Numbered from the stretch's first letter, positions 31,334 to 41,749 are shown. The stretch is 64,000 nucleotides of DNA from Micropterix aruncella (GCA_944548615.1 OX155954.1:4777924-4841923), one strand, 5' to 3'. The notes: generated from the letters alone by a model not told the origin. Program-made: numbers and translations.

Positions 31334-31525
31334 TTATTCTTCAAAATGGAAAAAGAGCTTTTGGACCCTCTCTATGCCCATATTTAGAAGCCATGTATGA
31401 ATTTCTTTCTTTAAAATAATGTTGCCTTTTAAAGCTTTATTACGTTTTTCAACTATATTGTGGGCTCGAGAAGCTATAAAAAGATAATGCCGCTGCGCAA
31501 ATGCAGTTCTCGTTTTAGGGAACAT
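31334..31525 (-). pseudogene. LINE reverse transcriptase C-terminal scrap
   Basis: The minus strand reads FPKTRTAFAQRHYLFIASRA, then HNIVEKRN and a terminal LKKEIHTWLLNMGIERVQ. It is the same tail as in the LINEs at 16083 and 57966 (T.F.QRH block, then WL.N.G near the end). Only about 60 codons remain. Confidence 0.7.
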
Positions 31526-31814
31526 AATTGAGTAAATGTCTCAATGACTAATATTCAATCACTCAAACATGGCATCCTGCAAATCAAGTGCACAGTACCA
31601 TGAGGATGTATCCCATGATCCAAATATCACAAATCCAAATAATTGTACATACAATATGACGTGATATCGTTTCTAGTTAAAAAAATGTAATTTCATTTGC
31701 GTATATTGATGACTAATATAATTCAAAGAATCGATCAAATCGCGTCTTTCATAATTTCGCAGTATGACGTGTAGACATTGAAACGTTTATTGACGTTAAA
31801 ATATTCTAATATAT

Positions 31815-32518
31815 AATAGACAAAATTTTAAGAAAAAGAAAAACCGACTCCATTTTTTATATAAGTACAGCAGCCATGTCATGGCGATAGTTAGAACGGG
31901 CTATCATAATTGAATGCGTATACAAAATTGTATGTATGTGCTGTTGGCCGTTGAGGAGTTATCTCGTTGGAAGCAAACCCTGGGTGCCGCAGTCCTCGGT
32001 GAAACTTAGAATGGGATGTCGTAATTAAATACAAATACAACATTTTGTGTCTGTGCTGTTGACCATTTAGGAGTTACCTCGTCGGGAGCCAACCCTGGGT
32101 GCAGCAGCCATGTCATGATAAAACTTAGAACGGGCTATCATAACTGAATGAGTATACAAAATTAGGGGTCTGTGTTGTTGACTGTTGAGGAGTTCCCTCG
32201 TCGGGAGCCAACCCAGGGTGTAGAATCAGGAAATACTTACCATAAAAATAAATAAATTGCCATAGGAAATGAACCAACATGTAAAATTTCAATTTCATAT
32301 GATAATATTTGATTAGTTCCCTCAATTCCTAATGGATCTCATCATCACAACAGGAGTTTGATAAAAATGGGACCAATAGTACATATTTTTTCGAATAAAA
32401 AAAGAATTTTCCAAATCGGTTCATGAATGGCAGAGTTCTGAGGTAACAAACATAAAAACATAAAAAAAAAAAAATATACAACCGATTTGATAGCCTCTTT
32501 TTTTTGAAGTCGGTTAAA
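31815..32518 (+). repeat. Rep-V, copy 2 (empty Helitron site)
   Basis: An uninterrupted repeat with near-inverted ends (AAAACCGACTCCATTTTTT at the left and TTGAAGTCGGTTAAAA at the right). It contains the unoccupied junction CATATGATAATATTTGA at about 32297-32313, where copy 1 carries the 6.2-kb Helitron. The repeat resembles a widespread lepidopteran element with ACCGACTTCAAAAAA ends; I do not assign a superfamily. Confidence 0.85.
31868..32222 (+). repeat. Three tandem ~117-bp subrepeats in Rep-V
   Basis: Units begin near 31868, 31988 and 32102. Each contains TTAGAA.GGG.T.TC.TAAT.GA-type text, GTGCTGTTG or GTGTTGTTG, GAGGAGTTA/CC and AACCC.GGGTG. Copy 1 at 20690-20830 has only one unit, so unit number varies between copies. 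Confidence 0.8.
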
Positions 32519-33947
32519 AAGAGCGCATTGTTACGTAATAAAATTACTTTTGTCAGACACTGCAATGGGTACGTCGCTCTTTCTCTGTAAAATGTAACAC
32601 CTAATAAACATGATCAATTATAAATTATTAACATATGTGCTCTCTCTACTCTCTCTCAAAAATCATCGAGGTATAAAGGACTCAAAGATAGAACTCTGGA
32701 CGTGTTCACGGACCTTGTCATCAACTACCACGACCAGGGTATCTACATAACAATTGATATATAGAATTGTAGGTAGTTTAGTCGTATTTCTTTCTTTCTG
32801 TTTTCTATATAATGTATCAATTCTTGCAATAATGTACTTATTTGTAACTACACATATGTATATCAATAAACGATTTATTAGAGATAGCATGGAGATGGCA
32901 AGTCTCTTTGTGGTATCTCACTTTAGTGGCAAAAGTGTTTACTTATATCGATAACACATCTGGAAAAGGACACAAGTCAATATTGTTGTTTTGAAATAAT
33001 GAAAAAATAAAAAGCAAATATCACCCATAAATCAAATAGGTATTGCTTGAGTGCCTTTTGACTCTAAGACAATAATAAAAAAACATATTTAAAACTTCAT
33101 TATATTTGCATTTTAGTAGTAAATAGATTAGTGATAACTTTTACAAAAGTCCGTAATAAAATTGTGAGACACTGTGAGCAGCGGCGCTCTCGCCGGTCAT
33201 GGCGTCATAACGCAACGCCCGACGTCGACCGAAATACGTGTAGCTCAGACAGACGGGCGTTTCGCCGGCTGGCCACTGTAAATTCGCAACATCTGCGTAC
33301 CAGCAGTGCGTGATTTTCCGCAGTCGCTGGCAGCCAGCCTATTTATGAGTGGACAGATAAACGCATTAAAGACAACAAACCATTGACAAAACTGTTACGA
33401 CTTAAATTTCAAAAGTTTTAAACTTTAAACATTTTTTTCCTTCGGAAAACGTCTTTATTGTGATCTCAAAAACAACTCTCGATTACGATGGCTAAACTAG
33501 TTTGTAAAATGGAATAAAGTGCGCAGTACCTACTCAATACATAACCCCAAAACCCACCACCTGCTCAAAGATTTTAAAGTAGCATATAGAAAGAGAAATC
33601 TTTACAGTACCTACCATGTAAGACCATGCATGCCTATACTTAATAAACTGAAAACAATGATGAAGCTGTCAATGGTAGTGTCCAACGCCAGGCTAGTGTG
33701 CAGAAATACCTGACAGAACCGTTCTACACCTTCAATGGGTTGCAACGGGACATGAATGCTCTGCAATTTGGCTCTTGAGAAGGCAATATTCTGGAATTAG
33801 TACTACCGGCACATCGTCAATAGGTCGGTATAACTACTGGCATCATTTAGAGCGTCTAATCGAATTTACACTGATAGAATCAGGAGAAGTGCGAACTGAT
33901 TTTATTTTCTATCTAACAAAATATTGTTGGTGATATCAACATAGTGG
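32519..33947. other. Unassigned; CpG-rich patch at 33170-33340
   Basis: Short frames (32663-32890 minus, 33131-33313 plus, 33519-33713 plus) show no domain. The 33170-33340 patch is CpG-rich and unique in the window. Confidence 0.35.
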
Positions 33948-34096
33948 CATAGTGGCTAGGTCGCCTGATCTTACACTATAAGGTTCCGGGGTTGATTCGC
34001 GGCTGGGTCACCATTTTCTGTCGCGGATAAAATAAGCGGAATTGCATTTTAATTCTTAGATAGACGAGGTACTTACTTAAACGCACACATACATAT

Positions 34097-34656
34097 GATG
34101 ATGATGATGATGATGTCCTCATCGTGATCCGACGACGGCGACCTCTTGGTTGACAGGACTTCTTAGAAGATGCGCGCGGAAGTGACTCGTGAATCCCAGT
34201 TTGTTTTTAAAGGTCCGATTACAACGACTAGAGTAGCGTTCACCGCAGTCGTAGTAAGTGTGTGTAAGTGGGCTTCGGACGAGTTTTGCACTGTTGGCGG
34301 TTCGAGTCGAGGTTTTCAAGCCGGGCTTCCTCAATCTCTTTAATTTTTGTAGTCACCGTGGAGGCCACTCGCTGCGTTTGTGACCAGCCTTCTCCCAGCT
34401 CTCAGGTGGAATACCACTGGCGGTTAGGTGCCCTTTTAAGACATCCGTATAGCGTAGGTGTTGTCCGCCTTTTGAGAGTTGGGCATACAACACGGCTTTC
34501 GGGAGGCGGTCGTCTTTCATACGCACTACATGCCCACACCACCTCAGCTGAGCTTTCATGAGCATAGCTTCCATGCCCTGCATTTTCGTCCGTCGTAACA
34601 CTTCTGTGTTTGACACACGGTCTTCCCATGTTATCCTCGGGTGTTTCGGAGGCACT
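34097..34656 (-). mobile_element. RTE-like LINE 3' fragment inside the SINE
   Basis: CATACATAT at 34088-34096 and 34657-34665 is a 9-bp target duplication. The 3' end is on the left and is a GATGATGATG repeat on the plus strand, the kind of trinucleotide tail RTE elements carry. When it is removed the SINE sequence is continuous. Confidence 0.88.
34119..34655 (-). pseudogene. RTE-like reverse transcriptase C-terminal fragment
   Basis: From 34655 the minus strand reads HPRITWEDRVSNTEVLRRTK, LMKAQLRWCGHVVRMKDDRL, PKAVLYAQLSKGGQ and RYTDVLKGHL. After a frame change it continues as CNRTFKNKLGFTSHFRAH, a zinc-finger-like C..C...H....H block near the C-terminus. RWCGHV.RM.D.R.PK...Y..L..G.......Y.D.LK is characteristic of the RTE/BovB tail. 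Truncated and frameshifted. Confidence 0.82.
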
Positions 34657-34770
34657 CATACATATAAACACTTCATAGTAGGGTTGGTTGACTTGTAAAC
34701 GATCGTCGTATGGATAATAAACGCGCCCATTGTGAAATTTCGCAATAAAAAGTAGAAACAGAAACAAACC

Positions 34771-35329
34771 AAATAAAACGACTGCAGACCCTCAAAATCT
34801 ACTCCCATAGTTGAACTCTCGGCCAATTATCATATATGCCGCTGTGTACCGGTGCTCAAGTCGTCGTATACCAAGCCAGGTGGCAATCACCGCGCGAGGA
34901 GAGAAACGCTAAAGACAGTTTCGTCGCCTCGAGTGAGAAAAAAATCTGATCGCCCGTCAAATAATGGCGGTGGCAACAATAAAACGAAAGGGAATCGGCG
35001 CGGCAGTGTTTACTCTAACCGCCATTCGGCGGACAGCAGCGGCAGGCGGGCGAACAGGAAGGAACAATGACATTGGAGAGGCGCGAACCCGCGGACAATA
35101 GATTGATGGTCGGCGCGAGGCCCCTAGATTCTAGATAACGCCAAAAACTCGCCTTTTAATAAATCAAAGTGAAAGTTTGAAAGTTAGCCGTACACCGGCG
35201 CGCAATCGCGTTTCGTCTGACTGCCGATAATCTTTTTTTCCATTTCGCTAATGGGCGCAAGCGGCCACGGCCGCGTCGTACAGTGTTATGTTTCACACTA
35301 TCTTCTAGTAGACTACAGCTGGACGCTAA
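34771..35329. other. CpG-rich unassigned segment
   Basis: GC-rich, unique, with an open frame (34852-35070) that is basic and low in complexity and shows no domain. Possible host regulatory DNA, from composition only. Confidence 0.3.
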
Positions 35330-35650
35330 AAACAAGTGAATATATAAAAAGAATAAAAAACACGACTGCCGTTACAAAATGTGAAATTGTATTTATAATT
35401 ATTTTTATTACGGGTTTTTAATGAAATATTTGTGGTTTATGTATTTATCCATATAGATACACGTATAATGTACGCAATCAGACCTTTCATTTGACACTAA
35501 GCACGATATAATATGTATCTTAATTTACTGACGTTTGGACATTTAGACAACTACTTTATTGATATTTCGACAGTTAAAGCACCCTATGACACTCGAAATG
35601 ACATAAATAATTCCCATCCCGACTCCCCCATTTTCAAGCGGAAACAATAT
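35330..35650 (+). repeat. Dispersed repeat Rep-Y, copy 1 (partial)
   Basis: Shares AAAAAACACGACTGCCGTTA, GAAATATTTGTGGTTTATGT, CAGACCTTTCATTTGACACT and CCCTATGACACTCG with copies at 40005-40870, 46040-46600, 50936-51620 and 51830-52000, all in this orientation. The right half is missing. Confidence 0.8.
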
Positions 35651-35764
35651 AAAATATCATATTGCGTTTATTCTATTACATTCTTTTTGTTACTTTTAAA
35701 TACGTTTTTAATGCATTGTATGTAGTTCAGTTTGGTTCCAGAGTAAAATATATTAAAATAATTT

Positions 35765-35965
35765 AAGCTCGACCAGATAAAGCGTTTGGGCGCTATCGTG
35801 GAGGAATACATACACACAGACACACCCCCACCACACACACATAATTCAATCTGGAAATGGTCTGAATCGTCTCAGGGGAGCTCGAAATTCATCACATTTT
35901 TTTTGTGCGTTCACAATACTTTCCCTTCTCGTCGAGTGGTCGGCAGGAAATAAAAATTACTTCAT
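35765..35965 (+). repeat. Rep-Z, copy 2
   Basis: AAGCGTTTGGGCGCTATCGT, AATGGTCTGAATCGTCTCAG and TTCACAATACTTTCCCTTCT match Rep-Z copy 1 at 8285-8530. It is non-coding. Confidence 0.65.
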
Positions 35966-36508
35966 TACTTACACTGAACTTCATAAAGTTATCATAATAA
36001 CATTAACTGTGTGAGCCCCTGCACTAGGATGAAAATAAAATATCGACGGGGTCACCAATATTATGTTTTGCGATCTACGATCGACTCGTTAAAAGTGACG
36101 ACCCTGATCCAGCCTTCTTCGGGTGTCACTTGTAGATTAGCGTGCACCAAACGAGTGTCGTGCCGTCCGCGTCGCCCGGAGGCAGAACGGCGGCGGCGCA
36201 CCGCCAAAGATAGCCGAGTCCGGACAAATTGCTCACAGACGCGAATTAAAATAATCCACAGATTAACTTTGCTACAAATGTCGCGAGCGGCGCACCAGAC
36301 GACACGCACATCGCAGTCAGAGTTGCCGGCTGTGTATAACCCTAATTAGGCTGCTGCGGTCAATGCACTAGCTGATCTGACCTGATCTGAGAATGCGCAT
36401 ATGTCTGGAGCTTAAGAATGGGTCTCAATTTAGGTTAGTTCTGCAATAATTCTTTATAGCGTAGAATGTGGCTGCCCACTACTCGTATACGCACATAATT
36501 CTCAACTA
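35966..36508. other. CpG-rich unassigned segment
   Basis: 36050-36350 is CpG-rich with overlapping frames on both strands (36011-36349 plus, 36061-36309 minus). Neither shows a domain. Confidence 0.3.
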
Positions 36509-36942
36509 CACTGTAAAATATATAACGATGTAATACACGGAAATACGCACGTTTCTACAAGGATTACGTATAGAACACGGACTGTGATCCATACGTATGC
36601 TTTAACATGACGCGTAACGAAGTTGACGTTACGGTAGTTACCGTGCCGTAATGCTGAAACATACTGTTATTTAATTACGTAGCGACCTTGGGATCTCGCT
36701 TCTTACGACAGCATGTGGTATACGTACGGTTATACTGACATATGAATTATGTTGAAACTACAGTATACTGTTATTTCTGTATTAACGGTACGGGAAAAAA
36801 TATACATATAAGCGCATAATGGAGTTTCAACAAAATACCTTGTAATTCAACAACATTTCAATTGAAACATCGTTATTCTGTATAAAACAGAAATAACAAA
36901 ATGGTCATGTACCGAAGTATCAATGCACATTTTTTTTCAGTG
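36509..36942. mobile_element. TA-flanked MITE, mariner-like (434 bp)
   Basis: TA (36507-36508 and 36943-36944) flanks the ends CACTGTAAAATAT and, in reverse complement, CACTGAAAAAAAATGTG. The interior has further inverted stretches (GTTGACGTTACGGTAG and GGTAGTTACCGTGCCG; GTTGAAAC and GTTTCAAC) and no coding sequence. TA flanks and CACTG ends fit Tc1/mariner-type MITEs; the TIR is short. Confidence 0.6.
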
Positions 36943-37129
36943 TACGTACATATACTGGACTTCCAGAATGTGAATTATAAAGTTATAATTAGAAAGCAAT
37001 CGAATGGAACGAAACTTGTGTGACACCTTTGTCAGGAGATGCATTCCTGTTGCAATTTAATCTCAATCCTGATCGCAAAATTGCAACCATAAACGAATAA
37101 AGCCCATTTGGGTTGAAACACATCCGTTC

Positions 37130-37358
37130 ATACGATGGGTGTCAATCACAACGGGACGAACCCGTCACATCAGGGGCTTATAACAACATCAGATCATTCA
37201 GTCCCTCATGAAGTGAGCGTAAAAGACTTTTGCGGATAAAAACAATCCACAGTCTAGCTACGCCACCTAAGAGTCAACGCGGTACAACGAGGAACTGGGA
37301 AAAGGATACAACGGGCCAACCTCGCTCTCTTACTACCCCGGATCGAGGTCAAATCAAA
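37130..37358 (-). repeat. Rep-X, partial copy ending at a LINE
   Basis: GATGGGTGTCAATCACAACG, ACGAACCCGTCACATCAG, ATCAGATCATTCAGTCCCTC and AGTGAGCGTAAAAGACTTTT follow the family's end block; the copy stops at GGATCGAGGTC where the LINE 3' end begins. Confidence 0.7.
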
Positions 37359-37359
37359 T

Positions 37360-38327
37360 CGCATTTATTGTCTTCAAAAAACTTTACATAGTTGTTTAGA
37401 CATTTTATATAGCCGCTTAATGTTAAAATAACTTTAAAATGTATACTAAATATTTCATTAGAGACTCACCACATAATTGAGTTATATTAGATATTTATAA
37501 CTACAGATAGTCATGAAATTATAATATTAAAATTAAATGGTCCTGTAAGTAAGAATTATAATTGATTATGGGAGACAATTAAAAATAATAGTAATAATAT
37601 AATAATCAATAAAATGGTACAAATGTCAAGTTAAATAAAAAAAATCGTGATGGAAATTGTCAGTAATCTAATTATAATTCGTTAATATTATATAATTCTC
37701 TCGCAATAAGGTAGCCTTTTAATTTCGATTTAAATTGGGTGATATTTCCGTTTCTACATATACTTTTGATATTCTCAGGCAGTTTATTGTAACACGCCAT
37801 TCCAACGTAATTTGGATCCCTTTTGAATAATTCCAGAGATGGACGGGGTAATGCTAAATTGTGCCTACATCTGGTGAAATGCGAGTAAATTTCTTTTTGG
37901 GTCTTCATTTTTCCTATGTTTTTTAATATTAATTTTATGCATTCAAATATGTATAGTGATGGTAGCGTTAGAATACTGAGATTTTTGAAGGGACCACGAC
38001 ATGATTCATTATGTTTAAGGTTTATCAATATTCTTATGGCTCGTTTTTGGAGAGAGAAAATATGTTGCCTTAAAACTACTGTACACTGTGTCCAGAAGGG
38101 GATCCCGTAACGAAGAATTGACTTGAAATAGGCAAAGTATATTATTTTGGTGTGTTTAACACTTATTAGTTTCCATATTTGCCTTAGTAAGAAACAGGCG
38201 CTGGATAGTCTGTCGCTTAATTCCTCTCCGTGAGCATTCCACCTTAAATTTTCATCTAAAACTAAACCCAGAAAATTATGGCTTTTGGAAAATTATGGAG
38301 GTCATTGACTCTTAGGTGACTTTTAAC
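37360..38327 (-). mobile_element. 5'-truncated LINE between Rep-X pieces
   Basis: The minus-strand 3' end is AATAAATGCGATTTGATTTG at about 37380-37360; the RT remnant covers 38277-37672. Rep-X sequence flanks both sides, but the right-hand piece starts earlier in the consensus than the left-hand piece ends, so this may be an insertion with a rearrangement, or two adjacent Rep-X copies. Confidence 0.75.
37672..38277 (-). pseudogene. LINE reverse transcriptase C-terminal fragment
   Basis: Reading from 38277: FLGLVLDENLRWNAHGEELS, CFLLRQIWKLISVKHTKIIY, FAYFKSILRYGIPFWTQC and LQKRAIRILINLKHNESCRG, then, near the end, MACYNKLPENIKS and FKSKLKGYLI. LG...D..L.W..H, the SILRYGI.FW block and the N.LP..I....FK..L end are the conserved region after the catalytic core of Jockey/CR1-like LINE reverse transcriptases. 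The frame is open for about 200 codons down to its stop at 37672, with a small internal repeat at its upstream edge. The catalytic motifs are absent. Confidence 0.85.
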
Positions 38328-38621
38328 ATTGGGACGGATTTGTCCATCCTCCGGTCTGGTTTCAGATTCGAACTCTCTCGCGCGGCCTCTATCTGATGTT
38401 AGCGGTAATTCAGTATGAAATTATTGCGGACCGTGGCGCCCTTTGCCCGTCAAGCTCACACGGAATCGGCTGGCCAACGGGTCGTTGCATAGATAGCTGA
38501 GATCAGGTCAACAACGATCCCCGCTCCTTAGGAAACGTATCAGGCCGTTTTCATACCCCCCGTTAAACGCCGGAATGCACAGTCGATTGGCTAACGCCGC
38601 ACGATGTGCAAACCCCCAGAG

Positions 38622-39401
38622 CAAGGGTCTTCAACCCGCGGCCCGAAGGCCTCAAGCGGCCCGCGGTGGCGTCCTTGGCGGCCCGCACCCGACCGTTTAA
38701 AAGCGTTTAGACTTGTAGATCAATCGAAAAAAATGTTACCACGCATTTTCCACATGTGTCGTATTGTCAAATTTCAAACATGGACATATATATTACTGCG
38801 CTGCAAGATCTGAAAACACAATTCGACTCACGTTTTATCGATTTCCGGAAAAATTAAATCAGTCTGAATTTGCTTGCTCGCCGATTTAAAGCTTCTGTCG
38901 AAGATGTCCCTGATGAAGTTCAGTTGGAATTGATACAGTGTAACTCTACTTTGAAATATAAATTTAATTTAGGCTTGCTGGAGTTTTATTCAAAGTACAT
39001 CCCGATTTCTGATTTTCATAAAATCTGTGATCATACACTAAAAATGACATATTTTTTGACACCACAGCTATGCGAGCAATTATTTTCTTAAATGAAAAAC
39101 GTAAAGTTTAAGACAAGAACCAGAATCACCTATGTTCAAATTAAGATCAGTTTGAGAATTGCAACGACCACTATAGGGGCAGATATTGATAAATTAGTTA
39201 AGAGTAAGCGATGTCAAACATCTCATTGATTTAATTTTAATAAAATAGTTTCCTATTTGTAAAATTTTGTAGTAAATAACTTCAATGTTGATTCTTTTTC
39301 AATCACAAGTTTATAGTATAATGTTTTCCTTGGGTTGCGGCCCGCCGAACCCAAATCAAACTATTGTCGGTCCTTGACTTCAAAAAGGTTAAAAACCCTT
39401 G
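38622..39401 (+). mobile_element. Internally deleted hAT element (780 bp)
   Basis: The ends CAAGGGTCTTCAACC and, in reverse complement, CAAGGGTTTTTAACC match at 13 of 15 positions. An exact 8-bp target duplication CCCCAGAG flanks both sides (38614-38621 and 39402-39409), diagnostic of hAT. Subterminal GCGGCCCG blocks occur near both ends. Only the C-terminal part of a transposase remains. Confidence 0.93.
38804..39240 (+). pseudogene. hAT transposase C-terminal relic
   Basis: The plus strand reads DLKTQFDSRFIDFRKN, a stop, NLLARRFKASVEDVPDEVQL, ELIQCNSTLKYKFN, GLLEFYSKYIPISDFHKICD and FLTPQLCEQLFS, a stop, and then SLRIATTTIGADIDKLVKSK. This order (E.Q.ELI.LQC...LK.KF, LLEFY, the CEQLFS dimerisation motif, LRIA......DID.L) is that of the hAT dimerisation region related to the GTF2IRD2-like group. 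At least two in-frame stops and loss of the DDE core mean it is inactive. Confidence 0.85.
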
Positions 39402-39630
39402 CCCCAGAGGATCCGAGGTGTTCCCCCAGAGGATCCGATTACACCTGTCCATGACACAGTAGTGACAGGGTTCACAGAATCCATTTCCACGTTCGTCCCT
39501 CTTCGAGAAGGTACCGGGTGTGAGTTGAACCGTGAGTTAAGCCGACCAAACGTACGTAACAAACAGGTCATATGGCCCAAGCTGCACAGACTGTTATCTG
39601 CCGAATAGAGCGCAGTTGGGCTGAAACACA

Positions 39631-40004
39631 TACGTACAATATAATAATTATAATCCGTATTTGTACGTACAGATTTATAATATAGTACAACAACAATATT
39701 CGCAGCGTCACGTATCGCATGTTGCATTCGCCTTGGATGGTGGGATACCAACCAGGCGCGATTAGCATTCTATACAAATCATCGTCTTACTCGGTTGACG
39801 CCCGTTCCCGGCGACAATGCCACAAAACGAGATAAAGATCACTTATTACCATTGGATCCAACTCGCATTATGACGATTTAGCCGTATGGCTAACCGCGTC
39901 GAGATAAATGCACTGTTGTATTCAGCATAGAGAATTTAAATTTACAATGAGGAATAATACCTACAACCAATAATAGTGCTTTTATGACAGTTAAATAAAC
40001 AAGT
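39631..40004. other. Unassigned sequence
   Basis: No recognised gene or repeat. Confidence 0.4.
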
Positions 40005-40870
40005 AAATATATTTAATGAAATAAAAACCACGACTGTCGTTACAAAAAGATAACGTATACATTTGAGGACACCAGAGTAAGAACGATGAATGTACCATTT
40101 TTCTTCATTTTAAACTGAGTATGAGGAAATGTGCGTTGTACCCATAAGAAAAATATGGCAAAATCGAATAGGAAATATTGATGATGGAAATAGGAAATAT
40201 TATGGCAAAAATGGACATTTTTGAAATAGCATGTTGGGGAAAAACGATGAGAATCGAATTGATTGTGGGGAATACTGATGTATTATATACACATATTATA
40301 ATGTTCTTAAACAATACTATCAACCCTAACTAAATTTGCCGTCAAATAATACTAAATTAACATATGACTTCTGACCATGAACAACTTTGTATCCTTGCCT
40401 CAAATCTTTAAAGTCGTTTTTCTCAGTTACACAAAAACATAACCCTCATCGTTCTTCCCCTGATGTCCTCATTTATAATATATTTTTTAACGTATTTTTA
40501 TTGAAATATTTGTGGGTTATTTATTTATCCATGTATACGCTTACACATTTTCTGAATGTACTCAATCAGACATTTCATTTGACACTGAACACGATATATT
40601 TATGTTAATTTATTGACTCTTGGACATTTAGACATTTATTTACTTGATATTTTGACACAAGATACCCCATGACACTCAGGATGGCATAACGGTTCTAACA
40701 ATACCATATACTTCTAAATCGGTTCAAGCGTTTAGAAGCTATAGTGGAATAAAGAAACGGAAAACATTAGTGGAATAAAGAAACGGAAAACATACATAGA
40801 TGAACCCTGAACCTAAACTCCTTTTTTGTTAGGCGGTCGTGTTATAAAAACAGTAAAATGCTCGAATGAT
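40005..40870 (+). repeat. Rep-Y, copy 2, split by a MITE
   Basis: The left part to 40064 (CCACGACTGTCGTTACAAAA) and the right part from 40471 (TGAAATATTTGTGGGTTATT, CATTTCATTTGACACTGAAC, TAGTGGAATAAAGAAACGGA, TTTTTGTTAGGCGGTCGTG) match other Rep-Y copies. CACGACTG..GTTACAAAAA at the left and its inverse TTTTTGTTAGGCGGTCGTG at the right form an inverted pair within the repeat. A 26-bp unit (AGTGGAATAAAGAAACGG...) is duplicated in tandem near 40745-40800. Confidence 0.8.
40065..40470. mobile_element. ATTT-flanked TIR MITE, copy 2 (406 bp)
   Basis: The ends GAGGACACCAGAGTAAGAAC and, in reverse complement, GAGGACATCAGGGGAAGAAC match at 17 of 20 positions and the match continues through GATGA. 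ATTT at 40061-40064 and 40471-40474 is the target duplication. Other Rep-Y copies read TATTTATAAT at this point, with a single ATTT, which supports a 4-bp duplication. It shares ends and target with 2202-2457, but the interior differs. Confidence 0.88.
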
Positions 40871-41436
40871 TTCGTAAAAAGGGACCTCAGTTCTGTCACA
40901 GTATACCACAGTAGCTTCTCTTAGAACAATATTAAAGTCTAAGCGAGCGACGAGACGAGTCCTAAGGGCTCGCATATAGCCGCTATATGTACGCTACTCC
41001 GCCGACGCAGATATTTAAACGTTCGACAATGTTGCCAACCGCCAACCACACGTAACACCCGAGCCAAGGCGTTCGGCGAGACGTATCCCTCTGCTCCCTT
41101 CCCTCGCACCCTATCCCCGCATCGCCCTGCCGCTCGAGAGTGCGTTTACTGCTTCTAACTCGGCGTACCTACTGTGGCTGTGTTGTGATAAGTATTAACT
41201 TTATTCCGAACAACAACAAATCTATGCAACAACCAGGATTCAAAAACACATGCTATTACAGCTTAAGTGACTTTTTAACCGAAAATAGCAAATAAATATT
41301 ATAACATAATTTTCTTATTGTACTTCTGAGACATTATAGACCTATCTTCAATTCATTCATTTTAATTTCATTTCTGGCAAACCGTAGATACTTGAATAAC
41401 TCCATGATAACATTTTAATTGAAAGAAAGAAAAAAT
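40871..41436. other. CpG-rich unassigned segment
   Basis: 40930-41170 is CpG-rich (ACGAGACGAGTCCTAAGGGC, CCGCATCGCCCTGCCGCTCG) and unique in the window. No open frame is recognised; the rest is AT-rich. Confidence 0.3.
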
Positions 41437-41550
41437 TACTTTATTGTACCAAAAAAACTAACAATGATAAAGATAAACTTAGATTAAATTTGAAATTAGT
41501 ACATACGGCGGGCTTATCGCTTTACGGTTTCTAACAGCCAACCGTTAATT
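41437..41550 (-). mobile_element. LINE 3' tail fragment
   Basis: TTACTTTATTGTACC...GCGGGCTTATCGCTTTACGG...AACAGCCAACCGTTAA is the reverse complement of the LINE 3' end seen at 15149-15287 and 7563-7700. It is non-coding. Confidence 0.65.
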
Positions 41551-41593
41551 CAAATGCAAATTGACATCTTTTTATAATATTGAATAACATAAA

Positions 41594-41746
41594 TCCTACT
41601 AATATTATAAACGCGAAAGTTTGTATGTATGTATGGATGTTTGTTACTCTTTCACGCAAAAACTACTGAATGGATTTTGATGAAACTTTACAATAATATA
41701 GCTTACACATTAGAATAACACATAGGCTATAATTTATAAAGATATA
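41594..41746 (+). mobile_element. Short Helitron, 3' end missing
   Basis: Starts TCCTACTAATATTATAAACG after an A and is nearly identical to the first 150 bp of the element at 43045-43263. It diverges after ATAAAGATATA and lacks the hairpin and CTAG end. Confidence 0.85.
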
Positions 41747-41749
41747 GTG

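Larger units (their letters stand above)
33948..34770 (+). mobile_element. tRNA-derived SINE, copy 2, split by an RTE-like LINE
   Basis: The head GTGGCATAGTGGCTAGGTCG and box-B-like GGGGTTGATTCGCGGC are followed by the shared body (GCGGAATTGCATTTTAA) up to 34096. After the insertion the SINE resumes with TAAACACTTCATAGTAGGG and ends with AGAAACAGAAACAAACC. Same family as 18119-18457. Confidence 0.85.
38329..39630 (-). repeat. Rep-X copy interrupted by a hAT element
   Basis: Runs 38329-38621 (AATTATTGCGGACCGTGGCG, AATGCACAGTCGATTGGCTA, ACGCCGCACGATGTGCAAAC) and resumes at 39402-39630 (TGTGAGTTGAACCGTGAGTT, CATATGGCCCAAGCTGCACA). The end block matches the copy at 47695-48054 rather than that of copy A. 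Confidence 0.78.

Noticed and set aside
37130..39630. A single Rep-X copy simply interrupted by a LINE and a hAT
   Set aside because: The hAT insertion closes perfectly, but the two sides of the LINE overlap in the consensus, so a simple insertion is not supported for the LINE.
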